NCBI GenBank assembly: GCA_017516285.1
Contig: JAFXDD010000037.1
Location: 1 to 14,154, forward strand
Reading direction: 5' to 3'
DNA length: 14,154 nucleotides
DNA from: Lachnospiraceae bacterium
GTDB lineage: Bacteria > Bacillota_A > Clostridia > Lachnospirales > Lachnospiraceae
Below the pieces are notes generated by a model. That model searched no databases. It worked only from the letters and a program-made list of their open reading frames with translations, and had not been told where the DNA came from. Below, piece after piece: positions 1-7,374 of the stretch (position 1 is its first letter; each line of letters starts with the position of its first letter). The translations under genes and the position numbers were made by a program.

Positions 1-5
1 GGGGG

Positions 6-202
6 TGCGGCCAACCCAGTTTTTCAATAAAGGAAGGTATCACACGCTCGTTTTTGGGGACGCTCTCGCTCAGTGAAAGGCTGCAGCGGTACTAAGCTTG
101 ACTTCGGCACCTATGCCTCGTCTCGCTAAGGACCGGCGCCTTTCAATGCCCCATAAACGAGCGTGTGATACCTTCCTTTTCTGCAGTATTCGATGGCCGC
201 AG
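6..202 (+). repeat. Palindromic element E1 (conserved core, private arms)
   Basis: Long foldback with no ORF. The inner arms 29-53 and 155-179 are perfectly complementary over 25 nt, extended inward by GGGG (56-59) with CCCC (149-152). Outer arms TGCGGCCA (6-13) and TGGCCGCA (195-202) pair again beyond an unpaired stretch. The central core (about 61-148) has TGAAAGGC/GCCTTTCA, then CGGT (87-90) pairing with ACCG (132-135), an asymmetric region ACTAAG/CTAAGG, and an apical hairpin GAC-TTC-GGCA-CCTA-TGCC-TC-GTC. The core recurs at 411-498 (inverted) and about 8343-8430 (direct). The strand given is that of the core. It could be a structured RNA, a MITE-like repeat or a large terminator. I do not recognise the family. 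Confidence 0.85.
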
Positions 203-223
203 ACATACAAACTATTTAACTAT

Positions 224-269
224 AATAAGCAAGTTTCCGTTAGTAAAAAGCTTGCTTATTGTGTATAAT
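224..269 (+). promoter_or_regulatory. Inverted repeat with adjacent TATAAT box
   Basis: This lies in the 119-nt gap between elements E1 and E2. AATAAGCAAG (224-233) and CTTGCTTATT (251-260) form a perfect 10-bp inverted repeat with a 17-nt loop. A perfect TATAAT follows at 264-269, but no convincing -35 box lies 16-18 bp upstream, and the spacing would put the -35 inside the hairpin loop. A second TATAAT at 221-226 also lacks a -35. This may be the promoter for the gene at 603, which would place element E2 in its 5' leader. Otherwise I see nothing in 203-321. Confidence 0.3.
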
Positions 270-321
270 GGTGCTTGTGGAAGCAGTATGTTTTATCTAG
301 CAAATTTTGTAACCTAGTGGC

Positions 322-588
322 AAATTCCGTTTTGTAGTAGGACAGAATAATTGCTCCCTATGGTATTTACTGTGTAATGCTAAGGACAGCAATATAAGTA
401 CTTATAGAACCATTGAAAGGCGCCGGTCCTTAGTGAAGCAAGGTGTTTACACCGTAGCTGAACTAAGTACCGCTGCAGCCTTTCACTGAGCGAGAGCGGG
501 TTCTAAAAGAACTTATATAGCTGTCCTTAGCAAAACATAGATTTGACGAGAGGGAGCAATTATTCGTCACCCCTACAAACCGGAATTT
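322..588 (-). repeat. Palindromic element E2 (core inverted relative to E1)
   Basis: A 267-nt foldback ending 1 nt before the AGGAGG of the gene at 603. Three arm segments pair: AAATTCCG (322-329) with CGGAATTT (581-588); GAATAATTGCTCCCT (345-359) with its complement at 551-565; and GCTAAGGACAGC (379-390) with its complement at 520-531, continuing into TATAAGT and AGAACC. A large internal loop lies between the last two. The core 411-498, read on the minus strand, is 88 nt, the same length as in E1. It shares a 33-nt identical 5' flank and nearly all of the 3' flank with E1. CGGT/ACCG bound a 49-nt unit at 424-472. The apical stem GGTGT/ACACC is like E3 rather than E1. Confidence 0.85.
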
Positions 589-602
589 AGGAGGAAATTG
601 AG

Positions 603-1601
603 ATGAAGAAGAAAATAGGTATATGTATAGTGGTAGTGGCGGCAGTGGCCATTTTGGTTGCAGCTGGTCTGGAGGTTTACACGAAGTATGTAACGAGAAG
701 GTTATATGATTTGGTGTATGAGGATATTGCATCAGTAAAGGTAGTTGCGAATCCACCGGGGAAGGAGGCGCAGCTAGGTGAAGAAGAGGTACAGGAGCTG
801 TTGGGAATTCTGGATATGGTGAAGGTTTATAAGAAGGATAATTCTTATGGCGAGTATAGTGGTCAGTGGGTGGAGTTTGAGATTACCCGGACGGACGGCA
901 GGGTGTTGGAGGTAGCCGCGATTGCACCGTTTCTTGTTATTGATGGTAGTGGATATCAGGGAAATTATGAGGCTTGTCAGCGTATGAATGGTTTGGCCAA
1001 CAGAGTAATTGATACGGCGCCTGTGAATCTGGAGCAGGATAAAATTGAGATTATGGTAGCTAGAAGAGGTGAGTGGGAGTATTCGACTAATCTGATGCCG
1101 GAAGAGAAAGGCGTGTATGGCTTATTGCCGGAGCAGGAGGCTACGATTCTGTCGATACTGCAGTCCGGGGAATGGAAGGAAGGAACTGCGGATTGTTTTA
1201 ATGATTGTTTTATATTAATCAACGGAGATGTGGTAAATTATCATTCAGATTGTGGAACCATAAATGATGAAAAGGGTGAAAAACGTCTGGTATTGACCGC
1301 AGACGATAAGGAAACATTGAATGCTATTTTGCAGCGGTATATTACTATTGGCCCGGAGTTACCGGCTCGAATGGTAAGGGTAAAAGGCAAGGTATACCAT
1401 GATACTGGCAAGGTGAGTGAGGCTTTGCGGTGTGGTGTCATGGATGGAAAGATTGAAAGCACGGTGGAAGCCGAAGAAGTGCCAGCGCAGGATAATCAGT
1501 CCAATTTTGGAGCAGGTTATGGTTATCAGTATGGAGCAGGGGGCACCATTGAAATTAATGTGGATGAAAAATGGCTGATTTTTGAAACGGCAAATGATTA
1601 A
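603..1601 (+). CDS. Membrane-anchored extracytoplasmic protein of unknown function
   Basis: 332 aa. AGGAGG at 590-595 supports the ATG at 603. The N-terminus is MKKK followed by one hydrophobic helix (about residues 5-22), with no lipobox Cys, so a signal anchor with an outside C-terminal domain is likely. The rest is acidic and soluble. Near the C-terminus is a recognisable module: a basic segment, then CGVMDGKI and NQSNFG (298-303), then GYGYQYG and a final W-x-I-F. I recall this module from other uncharacterised Clostridia proteins, sometimes at the C-terminus of BlaR1/M56-like sensors, but cannot confirm that here. Its likely leader is palindromic element E2. The next gene has its own promoter, so this one may be monocistronic or read through. 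Function not known. Confidence 0.85.
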   Translation: MKKKIGICIVVVAAVAILVAAGLEVYTKYVTRRLYDLVYEDIASVKVVANPPGKEAQLGEEEVQELLGILDMVKVYKKDNSYGEYSGQWVEFEITRTDGRVLEVAAIAPFLVIDGSGYQGNYEACQRMNGLANRVIDTAPVNLEQDKIEIMVARRGEWEYSTNLMPEEKGVYGLLPEQEATILSILQSGEWKEGTADCFNDCFILINGDVVNYHSDCGTINDEKGEKRLVLTADDKETLNAILQRYITIGPELPARMVRVKGKVYHDTGKVSEALRCGVMDGKIESTVEAEEVPAQDNQSNFGAGYGYQYGAGGTIEINVDEKWLIFETAND

Positions 1602-1611
1602 GGTTTTACTC

Positions 1612-1640
1612 TTGAAAATGTTATGGCATGGTTGTATAAT
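1612..1640 (+). promoter_or_regulatory. Sigma-A promoter for the gene at 1669
   Basis: TTGAAA (1612-1617), a 17-bp spacer and a perfect TATAAT (1635-1640). It sits in the 67-nt gap after the gene at 603 and predicts a start near 1647, with a leader of about 22 nt ending at GAGGAGG (1655-1661). Confidence 0.75.
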
Positions 1641-1668
1641 ATATATATTGCTACGAGGAGGTTGCAGC

Positions 1669-2004
1669 ATGAATATTGGCTTTTGGATGTGTATCATATT
1701 AGTTCCTTTCTTTGGGGGTGCGGCATTGATTTTTTATTTTGGTAAGGAACGTGCTGCCAACCTGCTTAGTGGTTTTAATGCTATGCCTGAGTGGGAGCGT
1801 ATGCGTTATGACAGGGCATGGATTGCCAGAGATACTGCCAGAGATTTTGGGATATGGACTGGTGTGATGGCTGCAGGAGCATTGGCTTCCTGGTTGATAA
1901 GCGGTTATGCGGCAATTTTCGCTTATGTAGTATGGTTGGTATTATTCTTTAAGGAGATTCATTTGGACGCCCGTAAGGCGTATAAGAAGTATCTGCTGAA
2001 ATAA
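1669..2004 (+). CDS. DUF3784-like small membrane protein
   Basis: 111 aa, starting at the ATG at 1669 behind GAGGAGG (1655-1661). An in-frame upstream ATG at 1582 would overlap the previous gene and the promoter and has no ribosome binding site. The N-terminal hydrophobic helix is about residues 4-22, then GKERAANLLSGFNAMP and an E-R-M-R-Y-D motif, which resembles the 'GKGA-LIAGYNTMS-EEK-KYD' pattern of DUF3784. Two more hydrophobic helices (about 62-80 and 82-100) and a basic tail follow. Three membrane segments are expected. The family is widespread in Firmicutes with no established function. It begins a run of small membrane proteins around trmO. Confidence 0.75.
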   Translation: MNIGFWMCIILVPFFGGAALIFYFGKERAANLLSGFNAMPEWERMRYDRAWIARDTARDFGIWTGVMAAGALASWLISGYAAIFAYVVWLVLFFKEIHLDARKAYKKYLLK

Positions 2005-2061
2005 TTGCTTTATGATGAAGCAGTGCCGGGGAGATGAGCAGATGAGTATTAGGAGGGCAAT

Positions 2062-2514
2062 ATGGGATGCTGGATTTTTATGTTAATTATGAATTTATTA
2101 ATACCGGCTGCAATGCTGGGCTTTGGCTGGGTGTTTTTACATAAGCCGCCAAAGACCATTAATTGGGGCTATGGATACCGCACAGAGAGGTCTACCAAAA
2201 GTCAGGAGGCATGGGACTTTGCCCACCAATATGCAGGCACTCTTTGGTTTAAGTGGGGCAAGTGGCTTTTGATGTTGACGATAGTAGCCATGCTGCTGGT
2301 AATCGGTAGAGATAAGGATGTTATAGGTACTGTGGGCAGTGTACTGTGTATCATACAGCTGGTACCGTTGATTTATGTTATTGTGCCTACAGAGCGGGCT
2401 TTGAAGAGAAATTTTGACAGTAAGGGCAGGCCAAAGAAACGTTTGACGGCTGACAAGGATGTAGCAGATGGAACGAGTACAATCAGGACGGAGGGCTGTC
2501 AAGGAGAGGCATAG
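2062..2514 (+). CDS. SdpI-family membrane protein
   Basis: 150 aa, with AGGAGG at 2051-2056. The motif INWGYGYRTERSTKSQEAWD (residues about 33-52), followed by FAH-Y-G-W, is the hallmark of the SdpI/YhfL-type domain (PF13630). There is a hydrophobic helix before it (about 4-26) and two after (about 73-86 and 92-112), then a charged cytoplasmic tail. In Bacillus, SdpI is the immunity protein and signal receptor for the SdpC toxin, but most clostridial members are stand-alone and uncharacterised. There is no SdpC-like toxin or SdpR repressor in the window, so an immunity role is not supported. trmO starts 2 nt after its stop. Confidence 0.8.
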   Translation: MGCWIFMLIMNLLIPAAMLGFGWVFLHKPPKTINWGYGYRTERSTKSQEAWDFAHQYAGTLWFKWGKWLLMLTIVAMLLVIGRDKDVIGTVGSVLCIIQLVPLIYVIVPTERALKRNFDSKGRPKKRLTADKDVADGTSTIRTEGCQGEA

Positions 2515-2516
2515 GA

Positions 2517-3188
2517 ATGGAACTGAAGGCTATTGCAAGAATAGAAACCGATTTTCCGGAAAAGTTTGGCATTCCACGCCAGAGCGGTCTGGTGGAGGAA
2601 CTGAAGGGTACTATCGTGTTTGAGTCGGAGTACCGTAAGGCGGAGGCTTTAAAGGGATTGGAAGGTTATAATTATATATGGCTTTTGTGGCAGTTTGAAG
2701 GTGTGGAGCGTGATAACTGGTCTGTAACTGTGCGGCCGCCCAGACTTGGTGGGAATAAGCACATGGGTGTGTTTGCTACCCGTTCTCCATTCAGGCCCAA
2801 TCCAATCGGCTTGTCCAGTGTGAAGCTGGAGCGCATGGAATGGGACACCGATAGAGGGCCGGTGTTGCACGTGTCAGGGGTTGATTTGCGCCACAACACG
2901 CCTATTTATGATATTAAGCCTTATTTGCCTTACGTGGACTGCCATATGGATGCTACAGGAGGTTTTGCCCATGAGGTAAAGGATTATGAATTACAGGTAG
3001 TCTTTCCGGAAGAGCTGCTTGCAAGATTTCCTGCAGAAAAGCAGGCGGCAATTATAGCGGTATTGAAGCAGGATCCAAGGCCATCTTACCATAATGACCC
3101 CACACGCAAATACGGCGTGGCTTTTGCAGGGCATGATGTGCGTTTTGTGGTGGATGGTGAAGTACTGACGGTAATTGAAGTGCTGTGA
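2517..3188 (+). CDS. trmO: tRNA (N6-threonylcarbamoyladenosine-37) methyltransferase TrmO
   Basis: 223 aa. AAGGAG at 2501-2506 lies in the end of the upstream gene and only 2 nt separate the two genes, so they are cotranscribed. TrmO (formerly YaeB/TsaA, UPF0066) uses SAM to N6-methylate t6A37 in threonine tRNAs. Family motifs are clear: an N-terminal FPEKFGIPRQ, then ATRSPFRPNPIGLSSV (about residues 86-101), the D-x-KPYLPYVD strand (about 136-143), and the C-terminal RKYGV that closes the TrmO-specific domain. Length is normal for the bacterial two-domain form. It is the only core-metabolism gene in this run; the membrane genes around it show no functional link beyond position. Confidence 0.93.
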   Translation: MELKAIARIETDFPEKFGIPRQSGLVEELKGTIVFESEYRKAEALKGLEGYNYIWLLWQFEGVERDNWSVTVRPPRLGGNKHMGVFATRSPFRPNPIGLSSVKLERMEWDTDRGPVLHVSGVDLRHNTPIYDIKPYLPYVDCHMDATGGFAHEVKDYELQVVFPEELLARFPAEKQAAIIAVLKQDPRPSYHNDPTRKYGVAFAGHDVRFVVDGEVLTVIEVL

Positions 3189-3196
3189 CAGGTATT

Positions 3197-3247
3197 ATGA
3201 TTGCAGGAATAGTTGTAATTTCCATACTGTATTTATTGTATAAATGA
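3197..3247 (+). CDS. Possible 16-residue hydrophobic micropeptide
   Basis: ATG at 3197 opens MIAGIVVISILYLLYK then TGA, in the 73-nt gap between trmO and the gene at 3262. The peptide is almost all aliphatic with a C-terminal Lys, like a minimal single-pass membrane peptide. Upstream ACAGG (3188-3192) is a poor and close ribosome binding site. The TGA overlaps the start of the next gene's binding site (AAGGGAG 3247-3253), so translational coupling is possible. A chance ORF is the main alternative. Confidence 0.25.
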   Translation: MIAGIVVISILYLLYK

Positions 3248-3261
3248 AGGGAGTGTGAAAG

Positions 3262-3588
3262 ATGCTAGAAGCATTTATTATTTGGACAATAATGGGTCTG
3301 GTGTTTATCGTATGGGGAATTTTCAGTATCTATGCCAAAAATCAGAAAGCCTTCGGCTTCTGGGCCAATGTGCCAAAGTTTGAGGTTACAGACGTAAAAG
3401 CCTACAATAAGGCCCTGGGAAAGCTGTGGATTTGTTTTGGAGCAGTGTTTATAGTATTAGGCCTTCCGTTTTTGGGTGGTCAGAATTCACCATGGCTTAT
3501 TTTTTCGATATTGGGATGTATGATTTTGGCTATTACGGCTATGGTGGTATATGTGGTGGTGATAGAGCCACGGTATAGGAAGAAGTAG
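3262..3588 (+). CDS. Small membrane protein, unknown function
   Basis: 108 aa, starting at ATG 3262 after AAGGGAG (3247-3253). It has an N-terminal helix (about residues 5-23), a short polar segment with KAFGFWAN and EVTDVKAYNKALGKLW (about 46-61), then two hydrophobic helices (about 56-72 and 79-100) and a basic end. The FGFWAN-x-EVTDVKAYNKA-GKLW pattern looks familiar from uncharacterised Clostridia membrane proteins, but I cannot name the family. It is the last gene of the rightward run and is followed within 15 nt by a strong hairpin. Confidence 0.75.
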   Translation: MLEAFIIWTIMGLVFIVWGIFSIYAKNQKAFGFWANVPKFEVTDVKAYNKALGKLWICFGAVFIVLGLPFLGGQNSPWLIFSILGCMILAITAMVVYVVVIEPRYRKK

Positions 3589-3601
3589 AAATTCATGATT
3601 T

Positions 3602-3647
3602 AAGGCGCCATCGCATGAACGGATTTTGTTCATGCGGCAGCGCCTTT
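3602..3647. terminator. Hairpin between convergent genes (bidirectional terminator)
   Basis: AAGGCGC (3602-3608) pairs with GCGCCTT (3640-3646). A 3x3 internal loop follows, then CGCATGAAC pairs with GTTCATGCG over a 7-nt loop. It lies between the rightward gene ending at 3588 and the leftward exporter gene ending at 3689. T-tracts are short on both sides (CCTTT on plus, CCTTAAAT on minus), so efficiency is uncertain. Confidence 0.7.
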
Positions 3648-3688
3648 CCATCTTCTGCAAATCTATTTTAGATAGTTTTATTAGATTG

Positions 3689-5473
3689 CTATTTCAAAAA
3701 CTCATACTGTGACATATAAAGCTTATAATACTCTCCCTTCTTCTCCATCAGAGCAGCATGATTTCCTTTTTCCAATATATCACCTTTATCCACGTACATG
3801 ATGCAGTCCGCATTCTTGATAGTGGACAACCTGTGTGCAATGATAAAGGAAGTACGGCCTTCTAAAAGGCGGTTTAAGCCTTTTTGCAGCAGAATTTCGG
3901 TCTCCGTATCAATGCTGGAGGTGGCCTCGTCCAGTATTAGGATTTTGGGGTCAGCCAGGATAGCCCGGGCAAAGCTGATAAGCTGGCGCTGGCCCACGGA
4001 AAGGCGGGTACCACGCTCATTGACCTGGGTGTAGTAGCCATTTTCTAACTCCATAATAAAGTCGTGGGCACAAACCGTTTTGGCTGCCTGAATGACTTCT
4101 TCGTCGGTAGCTTCCATGTTGCCATAGCGGATGTTGTCCATGATGGTGCCGCTGAAAATAAAGCTGTCCTGCATCATGATACCCATCTGGCTGCGCAGGG
4201 AGTGGAGGGTTACCTTGGAGATATCTACACCGTCAATCAGTATCTGCCCGGAATCTACGTTGTAAAAGCGGCTGAGCAGATTTACAATAGTACTCTTGCC
4301 GGCACCGGTAGGACCTACAATAGCGTAGGTTTCCCCTTTTTCGGCAGTGAAATTCACGTTATTTAAAATCTTGTGGCCTTCTTCATAACTGAAGGAAACA
4401 TCCTGAAAGGTGACCTTGCCGTAAATTGGCGGCATCGGTACCGCATCTAATGCATCCTTTACAACCACCGGCTCGTCAATAGTTTCAAAAATACGTTCCA
4501 GATAAGACACTGCCGTCAGCAGAGAATTATAAAAGCTGGCAAGCGTATTAATAGGAGCCCAAAAGCGGCTGATGTATGCAGTAAATGCAATCAGAATACC
4601 GGCGGTTAACGTAGAGTCCGGCGCCAAAATCATGCGCACACCCAGCACATACACAAAGGAGGTGGTCAGGGAGGAAATAATATCCACACTTGGCTGCATG
4701 GTGAAGCTGTATTTCTGGGCACGCATCCAGGCACTTCGGGTATCATTGCTCAGACGATTAAAAATAGCTGCGTTTTCCTTCTCGCGTACAAAGGACTGGG
4801 TAACCCGAATACCATTGATACTTTCTGCAATGTAAGCATTCAGATTGGATTGCTTATTACTCTGTATCTGCCACGCCCAGCGTTGCTTTTTCTTGATAAA
4901 AATAACAACCACTGCTAAAAGGGGCAGTCCGCACAGGCAGACCAGCGTCAGCTTTACATCCTCAATCAGCATGAAAATCACAATAAAAATCAGGTTGCAA
5001 AGGTCCGTAAAGGTGTTCACAATACCGTTGCTTAAAAGGTCGCTGAGGCTGTTGATATAATTTACCACGCGGACCTGAATTTTGCCATGAGGCCTGCTGT
5101 CATAGTAGGAAAAAGGCAGCTTTTGTAAGTGATTGAACAAATCGGCACGTAAATCATGGACGATATTTTGGCCTACTACTGTCATAGTACGTATTTTCAT
5201 GGCCAGTGACAGTGCTGCATAGCAGGCAATCAGTAAGGTCATCACGCAGTAAAATATAATGGTTTTCATGTCCTTCTCCGGAATGCAAAAGTCCATAATT
5301 CTCTGTAAAAAAATCGGTACCAGCATGGTCAGAGCAGAGGAGGAGAGCATCAGAAATACAATGCCCAGCATTTTGTTTTTGTAAGGAATGATGTATCTGG
5401 CCAGTCGCTTTAATTGCCCCACGTCAAAGCTTTCTTCCAATACTTCGTCTACGTCATATTTATTTCTTGCCAT
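3689..5473 (-). CDS. ABC exporter half-transporter with consensus catalytic site
   Basis: 594 aa type IV (ABC type-1) exporter subunit. An in-frame ATG at 5590 lies inside the upstream gene; the start at 5473 has GGGAG 10 nt upstream and sits 1 nt after that gene's stop, so translation is coupled. The membrane domain spans about residues 30-320 with six helices. In the nucleotide-binding domain: Walker A GPTGAGKST (387-395), Q-loop Q435, signature LSVGQ (491-495, degenerate at Gly493's neighbour, V for G), Walker B ILILDE (E516 catalytic), H-loop H547. Paired with the gene at 5475-7229, its own Walker A/B and His combine with the partner's LSGGQ to form the active ATPase site. It resembles LmrCD, BmrCD, YheHI and TM287/288 multidrug exporters. 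Substrate unknown. Confidence 0.9.
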   Translation of the reverse strand: MARNKYDVDEVLEESFDVGQLKRLARYIIPYKNKMLGIVFLMLSSSALTMLVPIFLQRIMDFCIPEKDMKTIIFYCVMTLLIACYAALSLAMKIRTMTVVGQNIVHDLRADLFNHLQKLPFSYYDSRPHGKIQVRVVNYINSLSDLLSNGIVNTFTDLCNLIFIVIFMLIEDVKLTLVCLCGLPLLAVVVIFIKKKQRWAWQIQSNKQSNLNAYIAESINGIRVTQSFVREKENAAIFNRLSNDTRSAWMRAQKYSFTMQPSVDIISSLTTSFVYVLGVRMILAPDSTLTAGILIAFTAYISRFWAPINTLASFYNSLLTAVSYLERIFETIDEPVVVKDALDAVPMPPIYGKVTFQDVSFSYEEGHKILNNVNFTAEKGETYAIVGPTGAGKSTIVNLLSRFYNVDSGQILIDGVDISKVTLHSLRSQMGIMMQDSFIFSGTIMDNIRYGNMEATDEEVIQAAKTVCAHDFIMELENGYYTQVNERGTRLSVGQRQLISFARAILADPKILILDEATSSIDTETEILLQKGLNRLLEGRTSFIIAHRLSTIKNADCIMYVDKGDILEKGNHAALMEKKGEYYKLYMSQYEFLK

Positions 5474-5474
5474 A

Positions 5475-7229
5475 TCAGCTTTCTCCCTTCTGTACAGAAA
5501 TCTCTGCCGGTATTTCCCCGTATTGATTGCGGAAAGTCTTGGCATAATAGCCGTTTTGCCGTAAAAGCTCCTCATGAGTACCGCGTTCAATAATATGTCC
5601 TCCGTCCATTACCAAAATCACGTCTGCATCCTTTACAGAGGAAATACGATAAGCAATAACAAAAATGGTACAGGAATTATTGATGTTTTTTAACTGCTTT
5701 TGGATATAGCTTTCCGTTTCCATATCTACAGCAGAGGTGGTGTCGTCCAAAATCAGGATGGCCGGATTTTTGAGGAGAGCTCTGGCCAGGGAAATACGCT
5801 GTTTTTGGCCGCCGGAAAGGCCTACGCCGCGTTCTCCTACAATGGTATCGTAGCCTTCCGGCATTTCTTTAATAAAGTGGTTGGCATCTGCCATGACCGC
5901 GGCTTTTTTTACCTCTTCAAAGGAGCAATTTGGACGACCATAGGCAATATTACCTTCAATGGTATCAGAAAAGAGGAAAACTTCCTGCATAGCCATGCCT
6001 ATGTTATCGCGCAGGTTATAAAGATTTCTCTCTCGTACATCCACACCATCAATCAGTACCTGTCCGGAGGTTGTATCGTAAAAACGGCAGAGCAGGTTCA
6101 TGATAGTGGACTTGCCGGAACCGGTAGCACCGATAATACCTACGGTCTGGCCCGGCTCTACCTTGAAGTTAATATCCATAACAATGTCTTCGTCATCTGC
6201 CCGGTAAGAGACATTTTTAAATTCCACAGCACCCTCCAGCCGCTTTTTTGTAAGGCCTTTTGGAGGTGTTTTTACATGTGGCTCTTCTTTATAGGTGGTG
6301 TAAATTTTTTCCAGCGAGGTCATAAAATTTACAATTTCATTAATGCGCCAACCAATCATACGCAGTGGAGAATTTAACATCCACAAGTAGCCGTTGACGG
6401 TTACCAGATTGCCCAGGGTAATCTCGCCCTGAATGGCCAGGTAGCCACCAAAGAGCATTAAAATAATATTCAGGGCATAAGCCAGAATTTCGTAAACCGG
6501 TAAAAAGCGCATCCACACGCGGCTGGCAGCAATCTGGGCGCTGCGGTAGTTATCGTTTTCCTTTGCAAACTTCTTTATTTCAAAATCTTCCTTGGCAAAG
6601 GCACGTACCACGCGGTTACCGCTGATATTTTCCTGCACAAAGGCATTTAAGGCAGAAAAACACTCACGATTACGCTTAAATGCCGGCCGGATTTTCTTGG
6701 ACTGCAGGAAGGTATTTAACAGGGTAAAAGGTAACACAATCAGCATGGCCAGAGCCAGCTTTGTATTAATGGTAAAAATCATGGTCAGTGCAAAAATAAA
6801 ATACAGAGTATACTGGTAGCTGACGTAAATGGTAAATGACACAAAGTGGCGTATTGCATCCATATCACCTGTTTGGCGGCTCATTAAATCGCCGGTACGC
6901 TTCTTGTTGTAAAAGGTAAAATCCTCTTGTAAAAGCTTGCGGTATACCTTATTACGCATGTCATATAAAACACCCTGAGATGCCTTCTCAAAGGTAATCT
7001 GGTGGCAGAAGCGCAGGATGCTGATAAGGGCAGTGGTAAGAAGCATAAAGCCTACCAGTGGCAAAAGTCTATCCGTCTCACCGCCTTCAATAACGTCATC
7101 CACAATCATTCCGGAGATTTGTGGATTGACCATGGAAAGCACTACAATGAGTGTGGTCATCAAAAGTCCGCTCAGCATGAGGGAACGGTACTTTCTTAGG
7201 AATGAATAAAACCATTTTAGTGGAGTCAT
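5475..7229 (-). CDS. ABC exporter half-transporter with degenerate catalytic site
   Basis: 584 aa when started at the ATG at 7229, which has AAAGGACGG (rc of 7238-7246) just upstream; an in-frame ATG at 7259 lacks a binding site. Six-helix exporter domain (about residues 15-310), then a nucleotide-binding domain: Walker A GATGSGKST (367-375), intact signature LSGGQ (471-475), Walker B ILILDD with Asp496 in place of the catalytic Glu, and Tyr527 where the H-loop His belongs. Both losses fall in the same composite site, as expected for the 'degenerate' subunit of a heterodimeric exporter. It is the promoter-proximal gene of a two-gene operon, divergent from the AraC regulator at 7454, which is likely its controller. 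I cannot read the substrate. Confidence 0.9.
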   Translation of the reverse strand: MTPLKWFYSFLRKYRSLMLSGLLMTTLIVVLSMVNPQISGMIVDDVIEGGETDRLLPLVGFMLLTTALISILRFCHQITFEKASQGVLYDMRNKVYRKLLQEDFTFYNKKRTGDLMSRQTGDMDAIRHFVSFTIYVSYQYTLYFIFALTMIFTINTKLALAMLIVLPFTLLNTFLQSKKIRPAFKRNRECFSALNAFVQENISGNRVVRAFAKEDFEIKKFAKENDNYRSAQIAASRVWMRFLPVYEILAYALNIILMLFGGYLAIQGEITLGNLVTVNGYLWMLNSPLRMIGWRINEIVNFMTSLEKIYTTYKEEPHVKTPPKGLTKKRLEGAVEFKNVSYRADDEDIVMDINFKVEPGQTVGIIGATGSGKSTIMNLLCRFYDTTSGQVLIDGVDVRERNLYNLRDNIGMAMQEVFLFSDTIEGNIAYGRPNCSFEEVKKAAVMADANHFIKEMPEGYDTIVGERGVGLSGGQKQRISLARALLKNPAILILDDTTSAVDMETESYIQKQLKNINNSCTIFVIAYRISSVKDADVILVMDGGHIIERGTHEELLRQNGYYAKTFRNQYGEIPAEISVQKGES

Positions 7230-7332
7230 AGTATCAACCGTCCTTTCGGTAGTCTGCATTCACTTTGTAATGCAGGCATGAATTGTGTTGTCTGGTTGCT
7301 TTTAAAATAGTCTTCCCGGTAAAAAAATTAAA

Positions 7333-7370
7333 TGTAGTATTTTGTAAAAATCATGTAATTTTCTGTAAAA
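7333..7370. promoter_or_regulatory. Four helically phased TGTA repeats (likely AraC operator)
   Basis: TGTA begins at 7333, 7343, 7354 and 7364, intervals of 10, 11 and 10 bp. The second and fourth are the best matched (TGTAAAA, 21 bp apart). AraC-family proteins have two HTH motifs that read successive major grooves and often bind direct repeats about 21 bp apart. The array lies between the divergent exporter operon and AraC gene, directly upstream of the AraC gene's -35 box. The exporter promoter is not clear; a TTTACA-N17-TACAAA possibility on the minus strand overlaps the repeats. Confidence 0.5.
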
Positions 7371-7374
7371 GGGT

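Noticed and set aside
288..317. Nine-codon ORF (MFYLANFVT) between E1 and E2 as a leader peptide
   Set aside because: No credible ribosome binding site, no runs of a regulatory amino acid, and it is separated from the next gene by the whole of E2.
6..588. Retron or group II intron RNA as explanation for E1/E2
   Set aside because: No reverse transcriptase gene in the window and no domain V-like GAGC/GUUC catalytic hairpin seen; the shared core is much too short for an intron.
2062..2514. SdpI-like gene as part of a toxin/immunity operon
   Set aside because: No SdpC-like toxin or SdpR repressor nearby; the neighbour is trmO.
5700..6377. 225-residue plus-strand ORF inside the exporter operon
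   Set aside because: It is fully antisense to a clear ABC subunit with all motifs in frame; no ribosome binding site or family resemblance.
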